Source: Oxytricha trifallax (taxonomy: Eukaryota > Ciliophora > Spirotrichea > Sporadotrichida > Oxytrichidae). From it: a stretch of DNA of 64,000 nucleotides. The notes under the pieces were generated by a model. That model was not told the DNA's origin, made no database searches, and was given only the letters and a program-made list of their open reading frames with translations. The DNA is taken from positions 1-64,000 of the forward strand of contig ARYC01001192.1 of assembly GCA_000711775.1 (NCBI GenBank). The letters are read 5' to 3'. Position 1 is the stretch's first letter, and every line of letters starts with the position of its first letter. A program made the translations under genes and the position numbers. Shown here in pieces: positions 34,906 through 45,729 of this stretch.

Positions 34906-35472
34906 TCCTTGTTCCTTCTCTTGTTATTGAATTTCAAATTTTAATATATAGAGTTCTGGATCCTACTGTTAAAAATCTTAGTATTAAATATGGCCATCTC
35001 ATAGGAGGTCAACCTGGTAAGGATACGTGGAGAAAGCTGGCAGAAGCTGTAACAAACTTCAGAAATGGAGCTCCATTTTAATCAATTTAGTTCCATTAAA
35101 TTAGTACTAAATTTGTTTAAATTTGATTAGTACTGGTACCAAATTCGTTTAACTTTAATTGGTACCAATTTAATAGTACCAAAACTTAATTAGTACATAT
35201 TTTTAAACTAATGAGGTTTTAATGGAAAAGTTCCAAAATGGTTCAAAACCTAATTGGTACCAGTACCAACCTGAATTTATTCTCAGTTGGTACTAAAATT
35301 AAAAATATTAAGCATAAAATTAGAAAATTTATAGTTATAAACTAAGTATAAATATGATGTCTAACACCTAAGATTCAACCATTGTTGTTGCAGTCCCAGC
35401 TCCTATACAAAGTTAGTATAGCCAGTGAAGTTTTCACTTATTAATAATAGAAATTTAAATTTGAATTTAAAC
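34906..35472. promoter_or_regulatory. TBE divergent spacer with GGTACC/AGTACT palindromes
   Basis: Between outward-facing 22 kDa and 57 kDa genes. Repeated GGTACC, AGTACT and GGTACCAAT motifs are concentrated at 35,090-35,300, together with TTAAACTAATGAGGTTTTAA. The same motif set lies in the TBE-D spacer (61,310-61,510) but not in the A/B subfamily. Likely a two-way promoter with sites for an element-encoded DNA-binding protein (inference). Confidence 0.6.
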
Positions 35473-36905
35473 ATGGCGGCTAACTTAAATCGCAAAGCAG
35501 TCTCTCTTGGCAGTGGATAATCTTAGCTAAACTTTGGCTAAATTAAGAAGCCAGAGATCATCTACATTGAAAAGGAACCAGAGCTTAAAGCTCTTGAGTT
35601 GGAATCAGAGGTGTTTGTTCTAGAAATAAATATCAGGAAGCAGAGAGCAGAGATGGGTATTTAAACGCTAATCGAAGATGTTAAGAGTTAAAAGAACAGC
35701 TTATAGTAGAAAAGATTAAAGAAATAAAATGTGATGAATGCTAAAATATCTTCTCAACTGAGTCTAGCTTGAAGAGACACATCAAAGAGGTACACTCTGG
35801 TAGAGCTAAGATCTACTTCAAGCATGATAAAGTCGATGACAGATATAAATGCACAACTTGTATGAAGTCCTATACCAGCAAAAGTGAAAAAACATATGCA
35901 AAAGCATCACTTAAGCGAGTTCTTGATTCAAGATAAAGAAACTTAAAAGCTTATACCTGCCAAGAGAAAATCAAATACTATTGAGTCATAAAGAGATTAA
36001 CAGGAGACACTCAAGAGATAGAGGCTGCATGAATTGATGAATCAACCGCTAGGCAACACTATATTAGCATGCTTCTAAGCCAAAGCTCTGAACATACCTG
36101 CATTAAATGCAATTGATATTAGCAGTTGTATTGATAACTATTTGCAAATAAGCGTTCCTGCAAAACCAAAACTTATTCTAATTATGACTATGCATACAAG
36201 GTGTATCCTTACAGCTATCTACTTAAGAATGAGCAAGACCAAAATGAGTTTGCTAACGAATACATGATTCTTAAAGAGGCTCAGAGAAGAGATTGCAAGA
36301 ACTTGCTTAAGCTAAATGGTGTCATTTTAAGCTACGGCTATATCACATTAAGGCTTAAGAAATATGAAATGACTCTGAGAGATTATCTGAATCATAACAG
36401 ATACCCAGGGTGAATGAAATACTATCAGATATGATATAAGGTGTCAAGGAGTTGCATGAACTTGGATATGTTCATAGAGATTTGAAGCCAGAAAATGTTA
36501 TGATAAACCTATGCCCTTTAGAAGTAGTTGTTATAGATTTCAAAAGAGCATTAAGATAAGAGATAGTAACCTTAGCAAAGGTTCATGCGACACCAGGATA
36601 CATCCCAATCAGAGAGAAATGGACTAATGGCTCTGTTTAGTGGGATGTATGGGCAATCAGAGCTATTATATTAGAGAGTGATATGGAAAGTATAGCTTAC
36701 TTTGGTACAAAGTAAGAAAAATAATCAATCAGTTTAGCTTAAAAGCATATTAAGTAAGAAAATGTATGCAAGGAAATAAAAGATAGTTGAGATGATAATC
36801 AGTGCTCCCTCTTATCCAAGGTAAACATTGGATGACATACTTGTGCCACTAAAGAGAGCAAAATTCCAGAGATATAACAAAGACAAGCAAATAAAATTCG
36901 TTTGA
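35473..36905 (+). CDS. TBE 57 kDa protein: two C2H2 fingers plus kinase-like domain
   Basis: Starts MAANLNRKAVSLGSGQSQL. Finger 1 is CDECQNIFSTESSLKRHIKE with a His pair (from 35,730), finger 2 YKCTTCMKSYTSKSE. A kinase-like part follows: NLLKLNGVILSYGYITLRLK, MTLRDYLNHNRYP, then GYVHRDLKPENVM (around 36,470) and VVVIDFKRA in place of DFG. It ends with TGA at 36,903-36,905. The length (1,433 nt) shows about two net frame changes. Probable DNA binding and phosphotransfer or pseudokinase roles; no function is established for the family. Confidence 0.8.
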
Positions 36906-36959
36906 ATTAAGTACACTAATACTCATTAAATATTCATTAAATTCACATAAAACCTGCGT

Positions 36960-37044
36960 TTTCTCTACTAACCCCAATAAGACCCCAATTATACCCTACA
37001 AATCAAAGCACTTATAAACCTCACTAAGGGGTTTTGGGGTTTTG
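36960..37044. repeat. TBE right inverted repeat
   Basis: Inverse of 32,948-33,032, ending GGGGTTTTGGGGTTTTG at 37,044 and followed by ATT. Confidence 0.92.
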
Positions 37045-37047
37045 ATT

Positions 37048-38000
37048 CACAGAAATGTAAAAGACACAATTAATCATATAAAATAACAATTTAATATTAC
37101 ATACAACGGCATGGAAGTAGATGACAAAAAGCTCGTATATAACGGAACTGTCAAGATTGTAATTTAAAAAATCAATTTAAATTCCAAAAAAATAAGAATT
37201 TCAACCCATATATTCATCAAAACCATTAGAAAGAATATATATAGATACAACAGTTATATATCGTTTAAACAAAAAGTATCCTCATTTATTATGTATAGTT
37301 GATCATTTTCAAGTTTGGTTAAGCCTATGCTATGAAAAATAAAACAGCTGAGAATTTAATTTATAATGTTAAAAAATATTTTGCCTAATTTGGTGTTCCA
37401 TCAATAATTTAGTCTATAATGGATTGGAATTTTGTCACGAAAAAATGGAAGAGTTAATATCTAATTTTTAAAGCATCAAGCATATTAGATCAAGACCTTA
37501 TAATCCTAGAGCTTAAGGATGTGTTGAAGCATTCAACTACAAAAAATTAAAAAATAATTGATTGCAATTCAATTTAAAAAGAAAAATGATTTTGATATAA
37601 AAGTTGCGATATAAGATTTTCTAATAAACTATAACGATAAGGAAATTCAACAACAAAATTTCTACCAAGAATTGTATTTAACTCATTAGACTAGGAATTA
37701 TTTGCAAAAGTAAAACAAAATATGATTAAAACTTTGGAAAGTAAATAAATATAACTAGATAATTTCAAATTAGGGCAAACCTGCCTTCTATTCAACAAGA
37801 TCGTTATTAAATGAAAATATTTGGTACAAAGGTTAGATGGCATGTAGGGATATGGATAATATACAATCCAATGTACAGTAATCAAAACTGACAAGACTCT
37901 TAGTCAAAATTTAAGTTGATAAACAGAAGAATTTAGATAAGGCACTTTAAGAAAGGAAACTATATACCACACTTTATACGAATTTAAAGGGTTTTATATA
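37048..38000 (+). CDS. Integrase part of the split element
   Basis: Resumes directly after the TBE and its ATT duplication. Integrase core features are visible: an IYIDTTVIYR stretch with the first Asp, LLCIVDHFQVW near the second, and RPYNPRAQGCVEAFN carrying the Glu with the P-x-x-x-G-x-x-E context of retroviral-type integrases. It joins donor ends to target DNA in related elements. Fossil; state as given for the whole element. Confidence 0.65.
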
Positions 38001-38239
38001 AAATCTGATTGAGAATATTAATTAAATTTAAGTTAAATTAACAGTATTATAGTATTATTTATATATATAATATTAATTACATTTATTTAAAAATGTCAAA
38101 TTATAAAAATCATTTTAAAAAATTATATTAAAAATATAATTTTTTTAAAAAATTGCATGATATATATGGGCATGAAAATAATCTTGATTTATGCTATTGT
38201 CTTAGAATATGTTAAATTAACTAAAGATTATAAAGAAAA

Positions 38240-38930
38240 TGCAAACAATATTTTACTTTTTAATTTGGAGTACATTAGAATTGTAATCAACTTTTTATTG
38301 TTATTCACTTTATATTAAGTTATCAATTATTCAGTACTCAGACGAGGTTGGTTTGCGCTTGTAATCTTCAATATTATTAAACATTTTATGATATAGAGAA
38401 AGATAATTTTTGAAGCTTTGAATGCTTAATAAAAATACATTTTGGTTAAGAAGTATATGAGAAATTCCGAACTTAAAAGCTACAGCAGATAATACTTCTT
38501 TGTTTTCATTTTCTTGATTTAAGTTTACAAAATTTTAACAGTTGACATATTTATGGTCCTATAATTCGGTACAATAGGGATTCCTTAAAAGATTTTGAAT
38601 TATATACTTAGCTATCATTCAAGATATATCTACAGCCAGGGTTTGTATTTTCTCCTCCTGTTATTTGATTCTCTTCCCTGTAAGTGAATACTTCTCAAAC
38701 TTATACGTTACAGGTCTATATAAGTGGATGCCCAGAAAACTTTTTCCTGACTTAGCCACATTAATCTACAGATGTGATTATCTTAACTGAAACTTTAATT
38801 TCTAACATTCTTGTTTCAATCTACTAGAAATCCAAAAAGATACCTTCCTAAAAGAATGACAATAAGATTGAGAAGTGTTATTAGAGAGAGGAATAGAAGA
38901 TTGAGGTTTAAGGGCTTATCTCATTAACAT
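38240..38930 (-). CDS. Host-like gene, unknown family
   Basis: ATG at 38,930 gives MLMRQALKPQSSIPLSNNTS; then VSFWISSRLKQECQKLKFQL, INVAKSGKSFLGIHLYRPVT, VLSAVAFKFGISHILLNQNV and NNIEDYKRKPTSSEYW. One frame appears continuous over ~230 codons, with TAA/TAG as Gln and TGA as Trp (VDIS-W-MIAK, SEY-W-IID). In-frame sequence also continues upstream of the ATG. No domain recognised. Confidence 0.55.
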
Positions 38931-39184
38931 TTTAGAAAGTTTTATATAAAATAGTTTATCATGAAATCTCATCATTTATAGCGTCATCTACAACTTAGAC
39001 TTCAGCTTTCGTAGAGTGATAAATTTGGGTTAATATAAATATATAATATCAAGTCTTGCATGATTCAATTGCGAGATCTAAATAATGGGAGTGATGAAAT
39101 TAATAAATAAAAGTTATCGTTTTTAAATATAAAGGAATGACCAAATAAATAAATATTTAGTTTTAAAAAAATTCAATGAAATAA

Positions 39185-39205
39185 GGGGAGGGAGGGGGTA
39201 GGGGG
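39185..39205 (+). other. G-quadruplex-like run
   Basis: Four G-runs of 4, 3, 5 and 5 with spacers A, A and TA, in a canonical G4 pattern. It stands out strongly in AT-rich surroundings and is not a C4A4 telomere unit. Confidence 0.85.
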
Positions 39206-39639
39206 CTCTTGGTCAAACATTATTCTTGAAGAATAAAATTAAAAATTAAGTAAATTTAAGTGAAACGATTTCGCTGCTAGAAGATTATATATAATTAATG
39301 ATTTATTGAACGTATTTTTAAAGCAAAAAAATTAATAAAATAACGAAATAACAAAAATAAATATATTGTAAACAACAATAAAAATCTATGCAAGCAAGCA
39401 ATAATATTAAAATTAAATAATAAATAAATTAATGATAGTAACTCAAAAAAAAAATGAATAAAAAAAAAACTAAAAAGAAAAAAGATTTTAAAAGTACAAT
39501 CTTTCTTAAAAAGAATATATATTAAAAAAATATGTATAATTCAATAAATATTAACATTGATTTCATTTGATTCATAGTAACAAGAATAATTTAAAATACT
39601 TAAATAAAATTTGGAATTTAACTTATTCTTTTCATTTTG

Positions 39640-40310
39640 TATATAAATATTTCGCATCCATCTTTTAACCCTATCTTTAAAATAAAGTCAATTTTTGGAA
39701 TCAAAAATCTAAATATTGAACCGTCACTTTGCGCTCATAAATTACAGTCACGTTAATGGAATCGTTACAATAAGAGATTGTTATTATAAATTAATTTTAA
39801 TCGACATTTTCAATTTTTCTTTTCATTTTGTATTAGACTATTTCACAGACATATTCGACTTTTTCTTTAAAATAAAGTCAATTTTTGGAATCAAAAATCT
39901 AAATATTGAACCGTCACTTTGCGCTCATAAATTATAGTCTCTATATTGGAATTATTGTAAATTGAATCAGTTAAATGAAGGTTAAGTAGAATGATATTGT
40001 CCATATTGCTATCATTTTAAAATTTTTCTGTTTTCTTTAAAGAGTTTGCTCCAATTAGAATTAGCACATTGTATTTTAATGTCCATATCTTTTGAAAATA
40101 ACGTTGGATTTAGCACAGAAATTACAATCATTAAAATTGAATCGTTGTAAATCGAATTAGTTAAGTGAAGGTTAAGTAGAATCATATTTTCCATATTGCT
40201 ATATTTTTCAAATTTTACTTTTTTCTTTGAAGAATTGACTCCAATTACAATGAGCCCTTAAATTTGAAGTTCCATTTCTTTTGAAAATAACGTTGGATTT
40301 CGCACTTTTT
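39640..40310. repeat. Tandem ~180-195-bp repeats, about 3.5 units
   Basis: Blocks such as TGGAATCAAAAATCTAAATA with GAACCGTCACTTTGCGCTCA recur at 39,690 and 39,870, and GGTTAAGTAGAAT..ATATTG recurs at 39,978 and 40,165. Units are diverged. On the minus strand they read as repeated peptide (ILLNLHLTNSIYNDS and ILLNLHLTDSIYNNS), so a repeat-bearing protein segment is possible. Confidence 0.75.
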
Positions 40311-40319
40311 ACAAAAATA

Positions 40320-40720
40320 TGCTTTTACTTTCTCTGCTTACATTGAAATTTATTTCTAACTTTTTCCTCTTTTCTATGTCACACACAGTTGTTTGCCATT
40401 TATTTTCTATTATTAATTTTTATTTTTTTAACACACACCTCAAGTGAAAGCCCTGGTGGTTCCTTATTAGAGTTTTTCTCACAGATTTCACACTTTTTAT
40501 TGTTGCCAAAGGTAAGTCTTATAATGTATGATGGAGTGCTGTTGTTTTTCTCGAAATGTTAGTACTCATATTTTAATTCTAATTAATATCATAAAACTGC
40601 CTCTATAACTGATAGCTCATAAGACAGCTTTGCAAGCCTAAAAGTGCCAAGGTTAGAATTAAGAGTCCTAGAGAATAAAAATGAGTGCCAAGAGAGGATG
40701 CAGCACTAAATATAGTTGAG
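40320..40720 (-). pseudogene. TBE-C 57 kDa remnant (tentative)
   Basis: One frame reads FRLAKLSYELSVIEAVL and later NNKKCEICEKNSNKEPPG, a CxxC that could be the first half of a zinc finger. Placement and orientation fit a 57 kDa gene diverging from the 22 kDa gene. No kinase part found. Confidence 0.4.
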
Positions 40721-41007
40721 AAATTAACAATTTTTACTATCAATAATAAGTTAATTATAACACGTACCGATTTAGTAGGTGCTCCAAATTAAGTAAGTAA
40801 CAATTAGTATCTAAAAATATGGAATTATAACAGTAAAAATTGATATCCATCTTTCAAGTTTGAAACCAGTTCTCAAAACCTTCTCTATATCCTTCATGAG
40901 GTTGACTTTCTATAGGATGCCCATATTTAATTGTTAGTCTAACATTGGTAAGCAATTGAAATCAATAAATTTGAATTTCAATAACATTTCTTAGATTTGT
41001 AAACAAG

Positions 41008-41820
41008 ATGGAGTCTATGAATTATGCAATCAAAGATTGCAAGCACAAGAATAGATTCAAAGAGGATTTGAATCGCTATCTGGTGCAGCAAGGTAAGGAA
41101 CTCATATTAAAAAATCGTATTTTTAGTAGTTGGTATGTTTCTGCCAAAGATGGTAGGCACTAAAATTTTATTTCTAAGAGCGATAATCTGTAAAGAGAAG
41201 AAAGCATTGAAAACTTATGATTTAAATTTTGCAGAGATTTCAAACGATCCAAAAATCTCAGTGATTAATTTATGTAATGAAGCAATGAATGACCCAGAGG
41301 TTTTGCAGTACCTGCCTACTAAGAAGCAGTTGTCAAAAGAACTACCTGAAAGAAACTAAAGAAACTATTTCTTTTGTATACTTGCAACAATCAAAGGTAA
41401 TTACTCGAAAGAAATTATTCAAGAATCTCATAAAAATAAGGTACAGCATCTTTCCATAAGACAAGAGCAAACAAGGAATAAATATAAGTGAGAGCTGGCT
41501 TACAGAAATGCAGAAGCACCCATACATATATATATAAATATATCAAGTAAAAATGAAAGCTTAAGTCTTTAGTAAATTCTGGAGCTGATATTTTCTTGAT
41601 GAAGTAATAGAGCAAAATTAATAAAGAGCGAAAGTTTTAGACAAAGTATGAAGCTAGAAAGAAAGTTTATTTTAATTATTAGCCGCAAGAAGCAATGAAT
41701 ATAGATGATGAAGCTGCCAGTAAGAGAAGAAACTTAGGAGGAGGGTAGTAACAAGAGGATGAAAAGAAAGAAAAACCAGCTCCTACGAAAAAAAATTTTA
41801 AATGTGATTTATATATTCAT
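41008..41820 (+). CDS. TBE-C 22 kDa protein
   Basis: Starts MESMNYAIKDCKHKNRFKED. A short intron (GTAAGGAACTC...TTTTTAG, about 41,092-41,126) is followed by MFLPKMVGTKILFLRAIICK, ISNDPKISVINLCNEAMNDP and LPTKKQLSKELPERN. The C-terminus reads PQEAMNIDDEAASKRRN with a Lys-rich tail. One or two frame changes after 41,430. Converges on the transposase, the two ends meeting at 41,817-41,820. Confidence 0.75.
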
Positions 41821-43190
41821 TAACCTAACTATTTAACTTATTTTTATGCATTCACTCTCCCTTCTTTAGCACATTTTTAAGCCATCTAATTATCTATTCT
41901 CTTCGCTGATCTTTTAATAAAGTCTACTTTATCGATACGTAGGTCACGCATTAAGTGGTATTGTAAAAATTTCTTGTATTGACCTTTTAATATACCCCAG
42001 TAAAATTCAATTCCATTAAACTATGGGCTGTAATGCACGTTTAATACTAGTATTATTTAAAGTTATTCATAACTCTTCCTTGTTTCTTTAGTCTTATGAA
42101 CAGATAGATTATCAACAAATAGTATAATCTCTTATTCAAGGTACTTCTCTCTCAGCTGCTCTAAGAACTTAATATACTGCTCTGTCTTAATAGAGCGAGG
42201 ATGAATAACATAAGTTTCTAAACCAGCATCCTCGCTAATACCTCCAAGAATTGCCATTGTTTATACCTTGACTTTCTAGTCATATACTTCTATATTACTA
42301 TGCCTCTTATACCAAGACTTCTAGATGAAAGTGTTGAAGGTAAATACAGCCTCGTCAGCATATATAAACTTAATATTATTCTTTTAAGCCCTATTCAGTT
42401 AATTATAAATATAATTTAAGTTAGTGTTGTAAAATGGCAGAGTGAAATCAATCACTCTCTTGATACGATTCACACCTTAGTAAAAGATATCATTTCTTTA
42501 ATAGATGTTTTTTTGCTATAGACTAATCAGAGATCTTCAACTCAGGGAATTAGAATGAAACATTATAGCTCGTTAATCAAAAAAGAAGTGAGCCCAATAC
42601 TTCAAATATTTTTCATTAATAAGATAGTCAATATAACTTGAGGGAAACTTTGACCTCATCTTAGGCTTAAAATTCAGCTATTATTGAATTAATAATGCAG
42701 CTATAAAGCAGTAGGATTGAATAATTGATAGACTTAGCTTTAAGAGAAGCGCAAATGAATTATAAATAAGAATTGTTTTGAGTTATTAACTGTATATATA
42801 ATTTTCATATAACATTTTAAACACTAAATCTATATTAGGTCAATGTCAAAATCCCAATACTCCCTCTGCTTTGTTATCATTCCTTAGAGCCTTAGACAAC
42901 TCATCCAAGTGTGGAAGCAAAACATCATAGTTTTTGAGCTCCTCTTTCAAACCTAACATTTTATGATATCACCAGATGAGTGCTTTTTGAGATACTGAGC
43001 CTTAAATCTAATGAAAGAGTGCTTGGCATGGATTTTAGTAACAGCCCGATGTCATCAGAAAACCTTCATTTCTACTTAGACTGCTCTCTAAGTAATTTAC
43101 TATTTTTTGGCGTTGTCTAAATAATCAAAATACATTTTACAACATTTGAGAGGAAAAACTTGTCGCAACTTTGAAAAATGGCACAAAAGT
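41817..43190 (-). CDS. TBE-C transposase with extra in-frame N-terminal part
   Basis: TGA at 41,817-41,819. The catalytic core is whole in one frame: IKFIYADEAVFTFNTFI, IILFVDNLSVHKTKE and FNGIEFYWGILKGQYKK. The family start (near 42,860, GVLGF…NIDLVFKML) has no ATG or end repeat. The same frame goes on upstream through LKNYDVLLPHLDELSKAL, SVSQKALIWWYHKML and QKIVNYLESSLSRNE to about 43,190. In-frame TGAs (IWW, FWHW, SLSW) fit Trp. Either a longer transposase type or a fusion with a neighbouring gene. Confidence 0.7.
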
Positions 43191-43199
43191 CAATAATGA

Positions 43200-44265
43200 T
43201 GTAATTAATTATAAATATGATCAAAATAGGCAAAATCACCGTATTTGAACTGTTTTAAAGAGTTTTAAAATTCTTGAGAAATTCTTTATTTATAAAAATG
43301 TGAAAGACTAAATCCAAATCCTAGTCTACTTTTACTTATCCATACAATCCCTTAGATAATACATCAAACTTTGAACTATTCTCTTTTTAGCAAGACATTC
43401 TATTTTGATCAATTTTTAAATTAATTATATTCGAATTCTTAATATTATTATAATTTTTACGCAATCGTAAATACTGTTTTATTTATTTTTTAATTTTTTT
43501 ATAAATATTATTTTATTTATTTATTTTATATTTCTATCCATATTTATGCACTTACACAAACTATATTTATCAGTTTTTGAAATTAGATATTTTTATAAAG
43601 TTTTTTAGTTTTTTATTTCTAATTCTTGTTTTTTATTTTTATTAATAATCTTTCAAATATCTTTTGCATATTTCTTCAATAATTAGTTGTTTTATTTGTT
43701 TTATATAATTATTTTCAATATATAAATCGTATTATAAACTTATAATTTATAAACAATCAAAATATATTTTTATCTAATCCCTAAATGAATTTCTCTTCAT
43801 TCATTTTTAGTGTTCTCTATATTTGTATTTTGTTGTTTCCTTTTATAAAAATATTGCTTAATTCTTTAAACTGAAATTTGTATATATTACAATCATAACT
43901 TTAAAACAACAACATTATAATACTTTTAAATTAGTAAAACAAAAGTTTAAATCCATTTTAAGGAACTAATTAGATTATTATCCTATCATTTTCAGATATA
44001 ATTTATTTATTTAATATTCACTTTCCAGTCTCTTTTTTTCAATTTTTTGGTTCTTAATATTATTAGATATATCATAGAATTATTATATTTAAAAAATGAA
44101 GTTTTGCAAATATCTTTTAATTTATTTGTGAAGAATTCATTTAATTCTATTTATTGTCTATTAATATTACTTAATGATATTAGTAGTTAGTCAGTAAATT
44201 ACTTAGGTAAGTAAGTAGCAAAAATTCAAATTAAATTGTGAAATTAGAGAGTACTTTAATCAATG
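43200..44265. other. AT-rich region
   Basis: Up to ~85% A+T by eye, no gene or repeat recognised beyond homopolymer-like runs. Confidence 0.45.
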
Positions 44266-44270
44266 TAATT

Positions 44271-45718
44271 CATTACCATGAATGTTGTGTCCCTTCACTA
44301 TCTCCTTAATGATATTCTGAACTTTCTCCGATCTCACTTCCTTCATAATAATTTCTGCTCCTTCTGCTCCCCTTTTCTTCCTTAGGAATGTTATCACTTG
44401 CCTCTACTCTGTTTTATTCTTTGACCTCTTTCTCACTTTCTTTGAATTCTGTTCCTGACTTAAGTTATTTTGTTCCATCCTTATAGAGGCACCATTCGAA
44501 CTCTGTCATGTCTTCTTCGAGCTCGCTGAATTTTAACTCTTTCTTCTCTCCCTCTTCTACTATATGGAATAGTTGTGCGTCCTTGATCTACCCTCGACTG
44601 TTGGTTGACCATCTCAGTATCAAGTTCTTGGCCAATATGTTCTCGGAGTGCCATGCTTCTTTTCTTAGTATTTCTCTCGAGTTCTTCTCTCTCTCTATGG
44701 TTGTGCCTGACTTTCCGATTTCCATTTTGATGTTCCGGACTTCAAGGTTTAACATCATTTGGTAGCTCTTAATTTTGAGCCATTCTTTTGCGAAAATCTG
44801 GACTACTGATTATCTGTTGAATTCGAGGGCTAGGTGATTTGCAATTAAAATTCCTAACACCCCGCAATATTATGGGTCATTCACTTGGTTTGTATCTTGG
44901 TTTTGTGAAATCTAATCTGCTATTAACTATTACTGCCACTTAATTTATAAGGTTGTTGAACTATATCATGTGTTTCTACACCAATGCTAGGCTCCCTGCT
45001 TGTCTCCTTATGTCAAATATTGCCATTTTCTTCGACTTTTTAATTACCTGTATAATAATCCAATTCTGAGCAGTTTTTTTATTGTACTTTAGCAGCTAAC
45101 CGGTATTACGATTCCTTCAGTGTCTTTATGATGCCTCCAGAATTTATTGTTTTCTATTTTCCAGTTCATCTGTCCTATAGTCTTTTCTATCTGGACTATA
45201 CCATTGTCATTCAAGGCTATAGGTGGAAGAATCATCTGTGTTATTCTGTGCATATTAAACTGTACTTATTCTATCAACTACATACAAAATTCCATAACCT
45301 CCTCTTAAATGTGCCCACCTGGAATTGGACTGATGTGTTGATACTCATCTTTAATCTCCTTCCAATGTTGATGTTGTTTCTCTGACCACAGTTCTTTCTC
45401 CCTTGTTCCTCTTCTTCTGGCTTTCTATCTTTCATCGAATCTCCTCACTTGTGCCTTTTTTATCTTAGTTCTTGTGTTTGGGCAACATAAAATTGTTACC
45501 ATCCTCGAGTTCATGGGTTTCAATTCTTTTTTTAGCGTTGATGATTTTGTCAAATCCATGACATGTCACCTCTAAAAGATCGATAAGATGTTTTAGAGCC
45601 ATTTATTCACCTTGAACGCACTCTGTCTCATCTTCATGTTTGTAGAACTAAACTCTCTGTTTTTATGATTCCAAAATTTTGCTACTTGGGTTTGTTTTGC
45701 CCAATCTTCAATCTTCAT
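44271..45718 (-). CDS. GC-richer large ORF, possible C48 (Ulp1-like) protease
   Basis: ATG at 45,718 gives MKIEDWAKQTQVAKFWNHKN. Later parts read VRRFDERQKARRRGTREKEL, WKEIKDEYQHISPIPGGH, then AQNWIIIQVIKKSKKMAIFD and CGVLGILIANHLALEF, whose spacing recalls the WxLxxI...DS...CGV pattern of Ulp1-type cysteine proteases (weak). The end is acidic (EEGEKKELKFSELEEDMTEF). G+C is far above the surroundings. Such proteases occur in host desumoylation and in several mobile elements. It may carry about two breaks. Could be an element gene; no ends found. Confidence 0.55.
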
Positions 45719-45729
45719 TACGATGCTAA

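Larger units (their letters stand above)
32948..37044 (+). mobile_element. Complete 4,097-bp TBE
   Basis: Both ends begin CAAAACCCCAAAACCCC and continue CTTAGTGAGGTTTATAAG; each inverted repeat is about 85 bp. Flanks are ATT on both sides (32,945-32,947 and 37,045-37,047), the 3-bp AnT duplication known for TBEs. It carries transposase (plus), 22 kDa (minus) and 57 kDa (plus) genes in the classic order. Both the ~4.1-kb size and the layout match published Oxytricha TBE elements. Close relative of TBE-D. Confidence 0.93.
31349..38000 (+). mobile_element. Integrase-bearing element with an OTU-type domain, split by a TBE
   Basis: Fossil of an element with a retroviral-type integrase. Left part 31,349-32,944 holds an OTU-type cysteine-protease motif. 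The right part, 37,048 to about 38,000, holds the integrase core. The complete TBE at 32,948-37,044 sits between them. OTU plus integrase is known from Ginger1 DNA transposons; LTR or Polinton kin cannot be excluded. No terminal repeats were identified. It is broken by the insertion and probably carries a few further breaks. Moderately old, older than the TBE inside it. Confidence 0.6.
40320..43190 (-). mobile_element. TBE-C, divergent TBE without a recognisable C4A4 end
   Basis: Carries a possible 57 kDa remnant (minus, 40,320-40,720), a spacer, a 22 kDa gene (plus, 41,008) and a transposase (minus). Order and convergence are as in other TBEs. The expected end repeat just beyond the transposase start is absent. 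Instead coding sequence continues past 42,850, matching the host-like sequence at 3,908-4,140. A distinct subfamily, a truncated copy or a gene fusion are the options. Confidence 0.65.

Noticed and set aside
44508-45385. Two plus-strand 85-residue standard-code ORFs.
   Set aside because: Ser/Leu/Phe-rich antisense shadows of the minus-strand ORF 44,271-45,718.
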